From Pseudomonas oryzae (GTDB lineage Bacteria > Pseudomonadota > Gammaproteobacteria > Pseudomonadales > Pseudomonadaceae), in the NCBI RefSeq assembly GCF_900104805.1, contig NZ_LT629751.1, forward strand, positions 620,001 to 684,000: a stretch of 64,000 nucleotides of DNA, read 5' to 3'. The position numbers were made by a program, and so were the translations under genes. How positions within the stretch are numbered: the stretch's first letter is position 1; the number at the start of each line of letters is the position of its first letter. This document shows, piece after piece, positions 33,821 through 43,500 of this stretch. The notes under the pieces were generated by a model, which worked only from the letters and a program-made list of their open reading frames with translations, was not told the origin of the DNA and made no database searches.

Positions 33821-34909
33821 ATGCCCAGATCCGAAAGGACGCGCGCCTGCATGTCACCCCGCTCACCCGACGCCATCCTCGGCTGCCTGCTCGTCGGCGC
33901 CGTAGGCGATGCCCTTGGCGCGCCGGTCGAGTTCCTCACCTGGGCGCAGATCCGCCAGCAGTTCGGCGAGTGCGGCATCGTCGACTTCGTGCCGGCCTAC
34001 GGTCAGCTCGGGGCCATCACCGACGACACCCAGATGATGCTGTTCACCGCCGAGGGCCTGCTGCGCGCCCATGTGCGTGGCGCCTTGAAGGGCATCTGCC
34101 ATCCGCCGAGCGTGATCCACCATGCGCTGCTGCGCTGGCTGCTGACCCAGGGCGAGCGTGCGGCGACCGAAGTGGGGGAGGATGGCTGGCTGTTTGCCGA
34201 GCGCCGCTTGTGGTCGCGCCGCGCGCCCGGCAATACCTGCCTGTCCGCCCTGCGCGCCAGCCGCCACTTCGGCGAACTGGCTGACAACGACAGCAAGGGC
34301 TGCGGCGGCGTGATGCGTGTGGCCCCCTGTGCCTTCTTCCCCGATGCCTTTGCCAATGCTGCCGAATCGGCGCACCTGACTCATGGCCACCCCACCGGTT
34401 ACCAGGCTGCCGGCCTGTTCGCGGACATCCTCGCGCGGATCTGGGAAGAACGCCTGCCGCTGGCTGAGGCCGCCCGCGCCAGCCTCACTGCCCACGGCAA
34501 CAAATCCGGCATGGAGGAAACCCGCCAGATCGTCGAGCAGGTGCTCAGGCTGCACGAGGAAGGCCTGCAGCCGACACCACGGCGCATCGAGCAGCTCGGC
34601 GGCGGCTGGGTTGCTGAGGAAGCGCTGGCCATCGGCCTGTGGTGCGCACTGGCGGCGGACAGTCTGGAGCAGGGCATCGTCTGGGCGGTCAACCACAGCG
34701 GCGACAGCGACAGCACCGGGCTGATCGCCGGGCACTTCCTTGGCCTGATCCATGGCCCCGACGCCATTCCCAGCCGCTGGCTGGACAAGTTGGAACTGCG
34801 CGATGTGATCGAGCAAGTGGCGCGGGATATCGGCGAAGTGCCCGAGCGTTACCAGGGCGGCGGGAGTGACATGGAGCGTGCCATCTGGGCGCGTTATCCG
34901 GGGGGGTGA
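33821..34909 (+). CDS. ADP-ribosylglycohydrolase family protein
   Basis: A 362-residue protein with the ADP-ribosyl hydrolase signature: LVGAVGDALGAPVEFLTW, AITDDTQMMLFTAEGLLRA (about 65-83, Mg-binding Thr-Asp-Asp), DNDSKGCGGVMRVAP (about 154) and VNHSGDSDSTGLIAGHFLG (about 289, the DSDS metal site). It removes ADP-ribose from proteins or nucleic acids, or hydrolyses related nucleotides. ATG 33821 follows GGAGAG at 7 bases. It has its own promoter gap (172 bases) from the divergent coiled-coil gene and no ADP-ribosyltransferase next to it. In a defence island it could reverse toxin or phage ADP-ribosylation. Confidence 0.9.
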   Translation: MPRSERTRACMSPRSPDAILGCLLVGAVGDALGAPVEFLTWAQIRQQFGECGIVDFVPAYGQLGAITDDTQMMLFTAEGLLRAHVRGALKGICHPPSVIHHALLRWLLTQGERAATEVGEDGWLFAERRLWSRRAPGNTCLSALRASRHFGELADNDSKGCGGVMRVAPCAFFPDAFANAAESAHLTHGHPTGYQAAGLFADILARIWEERLPLAEAARASLTAHGNKSGMEETRQIVEQVLRLHEEGLQPTPRRIEQLGGGWVAEEALAIGLWCALAADSLEQGIVWAVNHSGDSDSTGLIAGHFLGLIHGPDAIPSRWLDKLELRDVIEQVARDIGEVPERYQGGGSDMERAIWARYPGG

Positions 34910-34915
34910 GGAAGA

Positions 34916-34946
34916 GACGCATACCCCGTCATGTGGGGTATGCGTC
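34916..34946. terminator. bidirectional hairpin between convergent genes
   Basis: GACGCATACCCC (34916-34927) pairs exactly with GGGGTATGCGTC (34935-34946) around a 7-base loop. It fits in the 45-base gap between the ADP-ribosylglycohydrolase gene and the convergent ankyrin-protein gene, a typical site for a shared terminator. T runs are lacking. Confidence 0.7.
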
Positions 34947-34954
34947 AACCAGGC

Positions 34955-37675
34955 TCAGGCTTTGGCGACCGGCGCAACCTGCTCCAGCAGGTTGGCGATT
35001 TCTTCCAGCTCCCGTTTCGAGGCGCAGCGCCTGCCGTTGTGCCTGAGTTCCTCGGCCAGCATCTGCAGGGCTTGCGGGTTTTCGATCAGGTACTCGACCC
35101 GCTCCAGGGGCGTCATTCCCTGGGAGTTGCGCTGCCAGGCAAGCTCGGGCGCCAGCTGTAGCAGACGCCTGGTCGCATGCAGGTTCCCGGTCCAGGCTGC
35201 GGTATGCAGTGGCGACTGGCCGTCGTCGGTGAGCTTGTCCAGGCAGCACGGATGATCGAGCAGGGCATCGACGCAGCTGTCCACACGAGACTTGATCGCC
35301 GAGTGCAGGGCGGTCATACCTTGCCAGTCCTGCATTTCCGGGTCGGCTCCAGCCTGCAGCATGATCGTGACCAGCTCGGTATCCCCGGCCTCGGTCATCA
35401 GCATCAGTGGGGTCTGCTTCTTGAAATCGGCAATGTTCAGCTGTTTTGGTGCTTGCTGTGCCAGCAGGCCGAAGAATTGCCTCCAGTGCTCCAGCATGGC
35501 CGCGAAGTTCTGTTGCTCTCCCTCCAACATGGCAGCCGGAAGCTTGTGCAGTCCTTGCGCAAAGCTCGTGCGCATCTTGATCAGGAGCATCAATACCGAA
35601 TTGCCGTCGACGTCGGGCAGGCTCGACTTCAGCAGCTGGCGATTGGCCTTGATCCAGGCCAGCAAGCCGTCCTGATCGCCGGTAAAGAACAGCGGCAGCA
35701 GTTCACCGTACATCTTTCGGCCTACGTCGCTCGCGTGCCGCTTCTGGTGTGGGACTCCTGGATAGGGCTTGTACAGGGTGTCCCAGAAGTATTCGGAAGC
35801 CCAACGAGCCGTTTCCTCAATGCTGGGTATTTCCTCGCACTCAGCCATCATGCCGCCAGCCAGCATCTCCCTGTAGTACTTCTCGTGGTTGTTCACGATC
35901 AGCTTCTGATTGGCGACCTCCACAGCAAAACCGTCCCGAGCCACTTCTCCGCGCAGTGAGCCGTAGCAGCGCTTGCGCCCCGCTTCCAAAGCTTCCTTGA
36001 ACAGTTTGCCGGCACCCTCGAAGTCATTGCAGGCCAGCAGGTGCTTGGCCTTGTATTGCAGAATGGCGGCCTCCCACAGCTCGTAGGCGGGGTTGGACTC
36101 TGCTTCCTCGAGCAGCTTCTGTACACGGTCGCGGGCATCCTTGGGCCTGTTGCTGCGCTCATTGTTCAGGTAGTCATCCAGCTCGAAGAGCGTGGCTTGC
36201 AGGATTTCCGAAGGAGTAGCTGCCAGCTCGCGCAGGCGCTGGATGGCAGCCTGACTGACCTTGGGGCCAAGATCCGTCCGTTGGGCAATCTGGTTGACTA
36301 CCCCGTAGCGGCTTTCCCCCTGCAGTGTCCGCCAGGGCGATGCGGTTTTCAGGCGCTCGGCCAGCCCCAGCTCCGCCTTGAACTCCTCGGTAGTCGCTTT
36401 CATTCGTTCGATATTGCGCTGGATGATCGGGGCGGCCGATTCAGCGTCCAGCCCGACATGATCTTCAAGGGCTATGCCGGGTTGTATTTCGGCGAAGCGA
36501 CGGGTCAACAGCTCGGCCAGCGCGGAATTCGCGGCTTTCCGCTGAGAGGGCAAAATCGAAAGGTACAACCCCTGCGCGTCCCATGGCGGCAGATGCTCCT
36601 CGAACCAGGCATTCTCTGCCGCCTCGCCCTGATCCCTGCAATTGCTCCAAGCTCCAATAGTCATGTTGTAGGCAAACTTGTAGATGGAAAACAGTTGCAG
36701 CAGCTTGTTCTGCCGGGCATCGGCACATTGCGAATCAACGCCCGGGCACAGGAACTTGAGAAGGCGGGTATAACCATCCTGTACCATGCGGGCAAACAGC
36801 AGGCGCTGGCGGATGGTGTGAGGCGAGGGGACAGCGTAACGCCTGGCCAGACACGCCACGAAAGCAGCCTTTTCGTCGTCATCCACACAGCCATCCAGAA
36901 TCGCCTCAAGGCGGCCTGGCTGGGTCATCGGGATTTCCAGACGCAGTTGGTCGGCAGTCAGTTGCTTGCGCGTCACGAAGCCCAGGGCATCGGTGAATTG
37001 CTCGGCAGGCGAGCGGCTGCTGTCGAGAACGAACGCACCTTTGAAGTCCAGCACCGTGTTGTCCGAGAAGTACTTGCGGAAGGTGTCGGGGCGGATAGTG
37101 GTGTCCTTGCGCCAGTTGTACAACGAGCGCCGCAGGCCATCATGTCCACCGTCTGTGGACTCGCTGCGCACGTCGGCAAACTCCTCCAGCGGCATCCCCA
37201 ACAGGTCCAGCAGCCAGTCCACCACCTGGGCCACCGGTAGATACAGGCTGGGCTTGCCGTCCACCTCGCGGGGCTCGGGCAGATACCAGAAGCGCCCGCC
37301 CGGCATGCCCTTGTCCACTGCTTCCTCGAGGTTCCAGAATGCCGCCCGGCGCGCCAGCCCGGGCATGTAGAAATAGCCCAGCAGCATCCAGATGATCTGT
37401 CGCTCATCGGCAGCGAAGGTCCAGGTGTTCAGCTCGAGATACTTGTAGGAATTCCCGAACTCGGTAAGGTTGTCGATGGCGTCAACGCGAGCCCGAGGAT
37501 CCATATCCAGGGCATCGAAGATGGCATGCAGGACTTCCTCGCCCATGGCCTTGTGGGCTTCCAGGCTGTCCTGCCCGGTCGCGAACTTGTTCTTTTTGGT
37601 GGTCGGATAGCCTGGGCAGCCGAGACTCTGATGAATCTCCAGCAGGATGGCTTCTGTCAGTGGTAGGGTGCTCAT
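34955..37675 (-). CDS. ankyrin-repeat protein of the defence island
   Basis: A 906-residue protein, MSTLPLTEAILLEIHQSLGC onwards. The N-terminal two thirds are of unrecognised type, mainly helical, with RSLYNWRKDTTIRPDTFRKY resembling a region of DNA-binding or regulator proteins. The C terminus (about 750-870) holds ankyrin repeats: TPLMLMTEAGDTELVTIMLQ, then MTALHSAIKSRVDSCVDALL and SPLHTAAWTGNLHATRRLLQ. Ankyrin repeats mediate protein binding. It is transcribed away from the viperin gene from the shared 184-base gap. Its function is unknown; the position suggests a sensor or a partner. Confidence 0.75.
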   Translation of the reverse strand: MSTLPLTEAILLEIHQSLGCPGYPTTKKNKFATGQDSLEAHKAMGEEVLHAIFDALDMDPRARVDAIDNLTEFGNSYKYLELNTWTFAADERQIIWMLLGYFYMPGLARRAAFWNLEEAVDKGMPGGRFWYLPEPREVDGKPSLYLPVAQVVDWLLDLLGMPLEEFADVRSESTDGGHDGLRRSLYNWRKDTTIRPDTFRKYFSDNTVLDFKGAFVLDSSRSPAEQFTDALGFVTRKQLTADQLRLEIPMTQPGRLEAILDGCVDDDEKAAFVACLARRYAVPSPHTIRQRLLFARMVQDGYTRLLKFLCPGVDSQCADARQNKLLQLFSIYKFAYNMTIGAWSNCRDQGEAAENAWFEEHLPPWDAQGLYLSILPSQRKAANSALAELLTRRFAEIQPGIALEDHVGLDAESAAPIIQRNIERMKATTEEFKAELGLAERLKTASPWRTLQGESRYGVVNQIAQRTDLGPKVSQAAIQRLRELAATPSEILQATLFELDDYLNNERSNRPKDARDRVQKLLEEAESNPAYELWEAAILQYKAKHLLACNDFEGAGKLFKEALEAGRKRCYGSLRGEVARDGFAVEVANQKLIVNNHEKYYREMLAGGMMAECEEIPSIEETARWASEYFWDTLYKPYPGVPHQKRHASDVGRKMYGELLPLFFTGDQDGLLAWIKANRQLLKSSLPDVDGNSVLMLLIKMRTSFAQGLHKLPAAMLEGEQQNFAAMLEHWRQFFGLLAQQAPKQLNIADFKKQTPLMLMTEAGDTELVTIMLQAGADPEMQDWQGMTALHSAIKSRVDSCVDALLDHPCCLDKLTDDGQSPLHTAAWTGNLHATRRLLQLAPELAWQRNSQGMTPLERVEYLIENPQALQMLAEELRHNGRRCASKRELEEIANLLEQVAPVAKA

Positions 37676-37749
37676 GGCGCCTGTCCTTGGTGTTGTTGAA
37701 GGTGCGTTAATCCTTGCAAAGCCCGGTCACCTTACCACTGAAAAATCCC

Positions 37750-37789
37750 GTACCCCCCCCTCGCAGGCCAGCGATGGAGGAGGGGGTAC
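37750..37789. promoter_or_regulatory. hairpin in the divergent gap between ankyrin gene and viperin gene
   Basis: GTACCCCC (37750-37757) and GGGGGTAC (37782-37789) form an inverted repeat in the 184-base divergent promoter region. It could be an operator, or a folded 5' leader of the viperin mRNA. No consensus promoter can be placed with certainty. Confidence 0.35.
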
Positions 37790-37859
37790 GCGGTTCTTCA
37801 TACAGGGCAATCCGGCCCCCTGACACCCTGCGCGGACCCCAATCCATGGAGTCCGCGTC

Positions 37860-38777
37860 ATGCACAACCCCACCCCGCTGGTCCTCAACTGGCACCTCAC
37901 CGAAGCCTGCAACTACCGTTGCCAGTACTGCTACGCCACCTGGAACGACTCCGCCTGCCCGCGCGAGCTGATCCACGACCCCGAACGAAGCGCGGCGCTG
38001 TTGAGCGAGCTGTACCGATTCTTCCGGCCGGGCAACCGTGCCAACCCGCTGGCCAGCCGAATGTCCTGGAGTTCCGTCCGCCTCAACCTGGCCGGCGGCG
38101 AGCCCTTGCTGCATGCCAATAAGCTGCCAGCCATCGCCAGCCAGGCCCGGGCACTCGGCTTTGAAGTCTCGATGATCAGCAACGGCTCTCGCCTGACCCG
38201 GGAGCTGCTGGACCGACTGGCGCCGCAGTTGACCTGGCTGGGCATCAGCATCGATTCGGCCAGCCCAGAGACCAACCGCACCATCGGCCGAATCGACCGT
38301 CGTGGCCGGCTGCTCGACCTGGATGATCTGGCGGCCGGCCTGGCCCTGGTTCGCCAGACAAACCCCGGCCTGCACCTCAAGCTCAACACCGTGGTCAACC
38401 AGTTCAACCACGCTGAAGACCTCAGCGCCCTGATCCGACGTTTCGCCCCCGAGAAGTGGAAAGTCCTGCGCATGCTGCCGGTGGTGAACCAGCATCTGAC
38501 CGTCAGCGACGAGCAGTTCGCCGCCTTCGTCGCCCGTCACCGCACCTTCGCCAACATCCTCTGTGCTGAAGACAACCAGGACATGCGCGAGTCCTACCTG
38601 ATGGTCGATCCCCATGGGCGTTTCTTCCAGAACAGCCCGCTGATCGCCGGGCAGGGCTATGCCTACAGCCGACCGATCCTCGAGGCTGGCGCCGAGGCAG
38701 CCTTCGCCCAGATGGCCTTCGCCCCCGAGCGCTTCAACGCGCGCTACAGCCCGGCTGTGGCAGGAGAGGGCGCATGA
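37860..38777 (+). CDS. prokaryotic viperin (pVip), radical SAM ddhNTP synthase
   Basis: A 305-residue radical SAM enzyme. The iron-sulphur cluster motif is Cys17-x3-Cys21-x2-Cys24 in ACNYRCQYCYATW, preceded by the viperin-type NWHLTE. Further shared marks are VRLNLAGGEPLLH, LGISIDSAS, LKLNTVVNQFNHAEDL and KWKVLRMLPV, and a C terminus with the GxEAAFAQM pattern. Viperins convert CTP, UTP or GTP into 3'-deoxy-3',4'-didehydro nucleotides that end phage RNA chains. No nucleotide kinase, a frequent pVip neighbour, is adjacent. The next gene overlaps its stop by ATGA. Confidence 0.88.
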   Translation: MHNPTPLVLNWHLTEACNYRCQYCYATWNDSACPRELIHDPERSAALLSELYRFFRPGNRANPLASRMSWSSVRLNLAGGEPLLHANKLPAIASQARALGFEVSMISNGSRLTRELLDRLAPQLTWLGISIDSASPETNRTIGRIDRRGRLLDLDDLAAGLALVRQTNPGLHLKLNTVVNQFNHAEDLSALIRRFAPEKWKVLRMLPVVNQHLTVSDEQFAAFVARHRTFANILCAEDNQDMRESYLMVDPHGRFFQNSPLIAGQGYAYSRPILEAGAEAAFAQMAFAPERFNARYSPAVAGEGA

Positions 38778-39061
38778 AGTACTGCTCGAACAAGGAGATC
38801 GACCAACTGATCCGCCAACTGGTCCGGCAAGGCTGGCGCTTCCATCGTGGCAGCAAGCATGGCCGCCTGACCCACCCAAGCGGTCGACCGACGCTGACCG
38901 TGGCCAAGTCCCCCAGCGACTGCCGCAGCCTGCAGAACTTCCGCCGCGACCTGCGCAGTGCCGAGAGCGTCCAGGTTGGGAACATGTTCCCAGGCCCGGA
39001 CGCGACACAAACTGTCGCGCTCGTCGGGCAATATCACATCAGGACAAGACGTGCCCCTTAA
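38774..39061 (+). CDS. HicA-like small protein coupled to viperin
   Basis: A 95-residue basic protein. The first 60 residues resemble the double-stranded-RNA-binding-like fold of HicA mRNA interferases: LIRQLVRQGWRFHRGSKHGR, LTHPSGRPTLTVAKSPSDCR and LQNFRRDLRSA, with a His in the expected place. No HicB antitoxin gene is next to it. It starts within the stop codon of the viperin gene, so the two are translationally coupled. Either it is a toxin kept in check by a non-classical partner, or an RNA-binding helper in defence. Confidence 0.65.
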   Translation: MKYCSNKEIDQLIRQLVRQGWRFHRGSKHGRLTHPSGRPTLTVAKSPSDCRSLQNFRRDLRSAESVQVGNMFPGPDATQTVALVGQYHIRTRRAP

Positions 39062-39179
39062 TGGTTCACTTCCCCGTTCCGCTAAGTGAATACTGAGGCG
39101 ATAATGCCAGCCTTTGGGCATCAGTCGGGGCGGCTCTAGTCCGCGGTTCCAGGCCTGTGAAAGTAGATATCGAGACGCA

Positions 39180-39959
39180 ATGACCAGCCAGCAGTCACTG
39201 ATCAAGTTTGGCTTCAAGTTCGGCAAGAACGGCGCACATGCCGCTCGTACCATGATGTTTGCCGAATTGAAGGAGCTGTTCGCCTACACGCCGGTGGACG
39301 CTGGCCGCGACCAGTACCGCGAGCAGATTGTCGACTTCAACCGCCTCGACAAGCCGACCAGCAATGCCCGCGTGCTGACCTACGGTCACCTGCTCGACCT
39401 CTACGGCATGAGCCCCGAGGTTCCGCTGTTCCGCGTCTTCCGCACCCTCTGGGAGCAGGACAGCGCCGCCCGCCCGGTGCTGGCGCTGCAGCTGGCCATG
39501 GCGCGCGACCCCATCCTGCGCCTGTCGGTGGCGACCATCCTCGAACGCCAGCCGGGTCAGCCGCTGACCCGTGAGGAAACCGAAGCCGCACTGGCCGCAC
39601 CCGATCCACAGCGCTTCAAGGTGACCACCCTCAAGTCCGCCGCCCAATGCGTCAACGGCAGCTGGACCCAGGCTGGCTACCTCAAGGGGCGTGTGAAGAA
39701 GCACCGCGACCAGCCGGTCATCACTGCCAGCAATGTCGCCTTCGCCCTGTTCCAGGGCTACCTGCACGGCATGAGTGGCCAGCGCTTGTTCGCCAGCGAA
39801 TGGTGCAAGCTGCTCGACTGCCGTCTGGAGCGCCTGCTCGAACTGGCGCGCACAGCCTCCCAGCGCGGACTGATTACCTTCAAGCATTCCAGCGAAGTCA
39901 TCGAAGTCGACTTCCCCGACTTCCTCACGGACGAAGAGAGAGCCTGGCTCAATGAGTAA
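39180..39959 (+). CDS. brxA: BREX-1 protein BrxA (DUF1819)
   Basis: First gene of the type 1 BREX operon. A 259-residue protein starting MTSQQSLIKFGFKFGKNGAH, with RVLTYGHLLDLYGMSPEVPL and a basic helical C-terminal domain. BrxA is a small DNA-binding protein required for BREX defence in characterised systems; its exact task is not settled. ATG 39180 was chosen because upstream codons do not resemble the family. It overlaps brxB by 8 bases. The 118 bases upstream hold the probable operon promoter. Confidence 0.92.
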   Translation: MTSQQSLIKFGFKFGKNGAHAARTMMFAELKELFAYTPVDAGRDQYREQIVDFNRLDKPTSNARVLTYGHLLDLYGMSPEVPLFRVFRTLWEQDSAARPVLALQLAMARDPILRLSVATILERQPGQPLTREETEAALAAPDPQRFKVTTLKSAAQCVNGSWTQAGYLKGRVKKHRDQPVITASNVAFALFQGYLHGMSGQRLFASEWCKLLDCRLERLLELARTASQRGLITFKHSSEVIEVDFPDFLTDEERAWLNE

Positions 39960-40500
39960 CCGCCTCGACAAGCTGATCAACAACTACACCAGCCACATCA
40001 GCATCCCCTGGCAGCACGGCCTGGCCAACGCCCAGCGCGTCCTGTTCGCTGTCTACCACAAGGAGGACGAACTCAAGCTGCGCGCCCGCCTGGAAGACTT
40101 CCGCGTCGCCGCCGAGGCGGCCGGGCACGTCTGGCTGCCGCTCGACATCACCCACGCCTTCCCCGAGTGGATGGCCGGGCAGAAATACCGCGACGACTAC
40201 TTCGAAGACCCGGAGCTGCTCGCCAGCAAATACAAGCGCTTCGCCCAGGATCTGCTCGAACGCCTGCAACAGCAGATCGCCGCCCAACAGGTGGACGAGC
40301 ACAGCGTCGTCGCTCTGATCGGCTGCGGCACGCTGTTCGGCTTCACCTCCGTGGCCGGCTTCGTCGAGGCGCTGGCACCCCACGTGCCCGGTCGCCTGCT
40401 GGTGTTCTTCCCCGGCGAACATATCGAGAACACCTACCGCTTGCTCGATGCTCGTGACGGCTGGGGCTACCACGCCACGCCGCTGACCTCCGACAACTAG
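39952..40500 (+). CDS. brxB: BREX-1 protein BrxB (DUF1788)
   Basis: A 182-residue protein, MSNRLDKLINNYTSHISIPW onwards, with VVALIGCGTLFGFTSVAGFV and VFFPGEHIENTYRLLDARDG, typical of BrxB. It has an alpha/beta layout without catalytic residues that I can point to. BrxB is a core type 1 BREX component and is thought to work with the BrxC-PglX-PglZ complex. It overlaps brxA and is followed after 53 bases by brxC. Confidence 0.93.
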   Translation: MSNRLDKLINNYTSHISIPWQHGLANAQRVLFAVYHKEDELKLRARLEDFRVAAEAAGHVWLPLDITHAFPEWMAGQKYRDDYFEDPELLASKYKRFAQDLLERLQQQIAAQQVDEHSVVALIGCGTLFGFTSVAGFVEALAPHVPGRLLVFFPGEHIENTYRLLDARDGWGYHATPLTSDN

Positions 40501-40553
40501 CTGCCGCATTGTCGGCACGGACATCCGCTTTAAACGAATCAGGGAATAGACTC

Positions 40554-43500
40554 ATGCTCAACCGCGACATCTACCAGCTCGACCCGTTGCAGAACCGCCT
40601 GGCCAACAACGGCGTCGCTGAAGTAAAGGACGACCTCTCGGTCCAGGCCCTCAATACCCTGCGCTACGAGCTGGAAACCTTCGTTTGCGATGGCGAATAC
40701 GCCAAGGGCATGGACCTGATCCTCGGCAGCTACCTGCGCAACCTGACCACCGACCATGAGCAACCTGGCGTGTGGATCAGCGGCTTCTTCGGCTCCGGTA
40801 AATCGCACCTGGCCAAGATGCTGCGCACCCTGTGGGTCGACCAGCGGTTCCCCGACGGTGTCAGCGCCCGCCATATCGCCCGCCTGCCGGAAAGCGTCAG
40901 CGACCACCTCAAGGAACTCAGCAACCAGGCCCAGCGCTACGGCGGCCTGCATGCCGCGTCCGGCACCCTCGGTGCTGGCGCCAACAACAACGTGCGTCTG
41001 GCTCTGCTCGGCATCCTCTTCAAGTCCGCCGACCTGCCCGAGCAATACCACCTGGCGCGCTTCGTCCTCTGGCTCAAGCACAAGGGCTATCTCGACCTGG
41101 TGCGCCAGCGCGTGGAAGAGGAGGGCGAGAACTGGGAGCGCGAACTCGACGACCTGTTCGTCTCGCCGATCATCGCCCGCGCCCTGCTGGAGTCCGACCC
41201 GACCCTGGCCAGCGACGTGAAGGGCGTGCGAGTGCTGCTCAAGGAGCAGTTCCCCCAGGTCACCGACGTCACCAACGACCAGATGGTCAAGGCCATCTAC
41301 GACGCCTTGCAGCGCGACGACAAATTCCCCCTCAGCCTGATCGTCCTCGACGAGGTCCAGCAGTACGTCGGCACCGACGCCGAGCGCGCCTACCTGGTCC
41401 AGGAAGTCGTGGAAACCTGCTGCAAGCACAAGGCCTTCGGCAACCGCCTGCTGTTCGTCTCCACCGGCCAGAACGCCCTGTCCGGCATGCCCAACCTGCA
41501 GCGTCTGATGGGCCGCTTCCAGGTCACCGTCATGCTCAAGGACACCGACGTCGAGTCGGTGATCCGCAAGGTCATCCTGCAGAAGAAGGAGTCCGCCCGC
41601 GCTGAGCTGCAGGCCGTACTGACCCGGCAGCTGGGTGAGATCTCCCGCCACCTGCGCGGCACCAAGGTCGAGTACCACCAGGACGACGAGAAGGTAATGC
41701 TCGCCGACTACCCGGTGCTGCCGGTGCGTCGGCGCTTCTGGGAGCGCGTGCTGCGCATCGTCGACACCACCGGCACCGTCTCCCAGCTGCGCAACCAGCT
41801 CAAGGTCATCCATGAAGCCGCCAAGGCCACCGCCGAGTACGAGCTCGGCCACGTCGTGCCCGGCGACTTCATCTACGGGCAGATCGCGCCCAACCTGCTG
41901 CAGACCGGGGTCATCTCCCGCGAAAGCTACGACACCATTGCCCACCTGTCCGCCGGCGATGCCGACCAGCAGCTGCAATCGCGCCTGCTGGCGCTGATCC
42001 TGCTGATCGGCAAGCTGCCCACCGACCCGGTGGCCGACTGCGGCGTGCGCGCCACCGCCGACATGCTCGCTGACCTGCTGGTCGAGGACCTCAACCACGG
42101 CAAGGATGAGTTGCGCGCCCGCGTGCCCAGGCAGCTCGAAGTCCTGGCCAAGGAAGGCCATGTCATGGCCATGCAGACCTCTGCCGGCGTCGAATACCGC
42201 CTGCAGACCCAGGAAAGCGCCCAGTGGTACGACACCTTCCGCCAGCAGGAGGCCGACCTGCGTGGCAACCTGCAGCGCGTCGACAACCAGCGCGTCGACC
42301 TGCTGCACGCCTTCATCAAGAAACAACTCGGCCAGGTGCGCCTGAGCCAGGGCGTCAGCAACGTCGCCCGGCCAATCACGCCCTGTTTCGACAGCGAATT
42401 GCCCAAGGACGCCGCCCAGAAGATCTACCTCTGGGTGCAGGACGGCTGGAGCACCAGCGAAGCCTCCTTCCACGCCGAGGCCCGTGGCGCCAACCCCGAC
42501 CTGCCGACCATCTACCTGTTCATCCCGGCGCGTAACCGCTCCGAGCTGACCAACGCCATCATTGCCCAGAAAGCCGCCGACCTGACCCTCGAGCTGCGCG
42601 GCGTGCCGAGCACCGAAGCCGGCACCGACGCCCGCAAGGCCATGGAAACCCGCTTGCGCGATGCCGACAAACAGGTCGAGCTGCTGCTCAAGGAAATCTT
42701 CTCCGGCGTCCAGGTGCTCCAGGCCGGTGGCGCCGAAGCTCAGGGCAACAGCGTCGCCGCCTGCATCGAGAAGGCTGCACAGGCCTCCATGGTGCGCCTG
42801 TACCGTGAGTTCGACCTCGCCGACAACGTGCACTGGGGCAAGGTCTACGACCGCGCCCGCAAGGACGGCGGGCAGAACGCCCTCGAAGCCCTCGGCTACA
42901 ATGGCGAGCCTGAAAAGCAACCGGTGTGCGCGGCCATCCTCAAGTTCATCGGCGCAGCCAAGAAGGGCAGCGAGATCCGCGACACCTTCAGCGCCGCGCC
43001 CTACGGCTGGCCGCAGGACGCCATCGACGGCGCTCTGTTCGCCCTGGTAGCTGCCGGCGTACTGCGTGCCAGTGACAGCGCCGACAAGCCGCTCGGTGCG
43101 CAGAGCCTCGACCGCCAGAAGCTCACCCAGACCACCTTCCGCCCGGAAACCATCACCATCCGCCCGGTGGATCTGATCAAGGTGCGTGGCCTGCTCAACG
43201 CCGTCGGCATCACTTGCCAGACCAACGAGGAGCAGCAGAAGCTCCCCGAGCTGATCAGTCTCGCCCGTACCCTGCACAACGCCGCCGGCGGAGATGCCCC
43301 GGCCCCGGCGCGCCCGGATGCCAGCCTGATCGATGCCATCGCCAAGGAGAGCGGCAACAGCCAGCTCAAGCTGGTGATCGACCATAAGGACGAACTCAAG
43401 CCGCTGCTCGACGCCTGGCGTGCCCAGGGCGATAAGCTCCAGCAGCGCCGCAACGACTGGCAACTGCTGCAAACCCTGCTGCGCCTCAGCAAGGGCCTGG

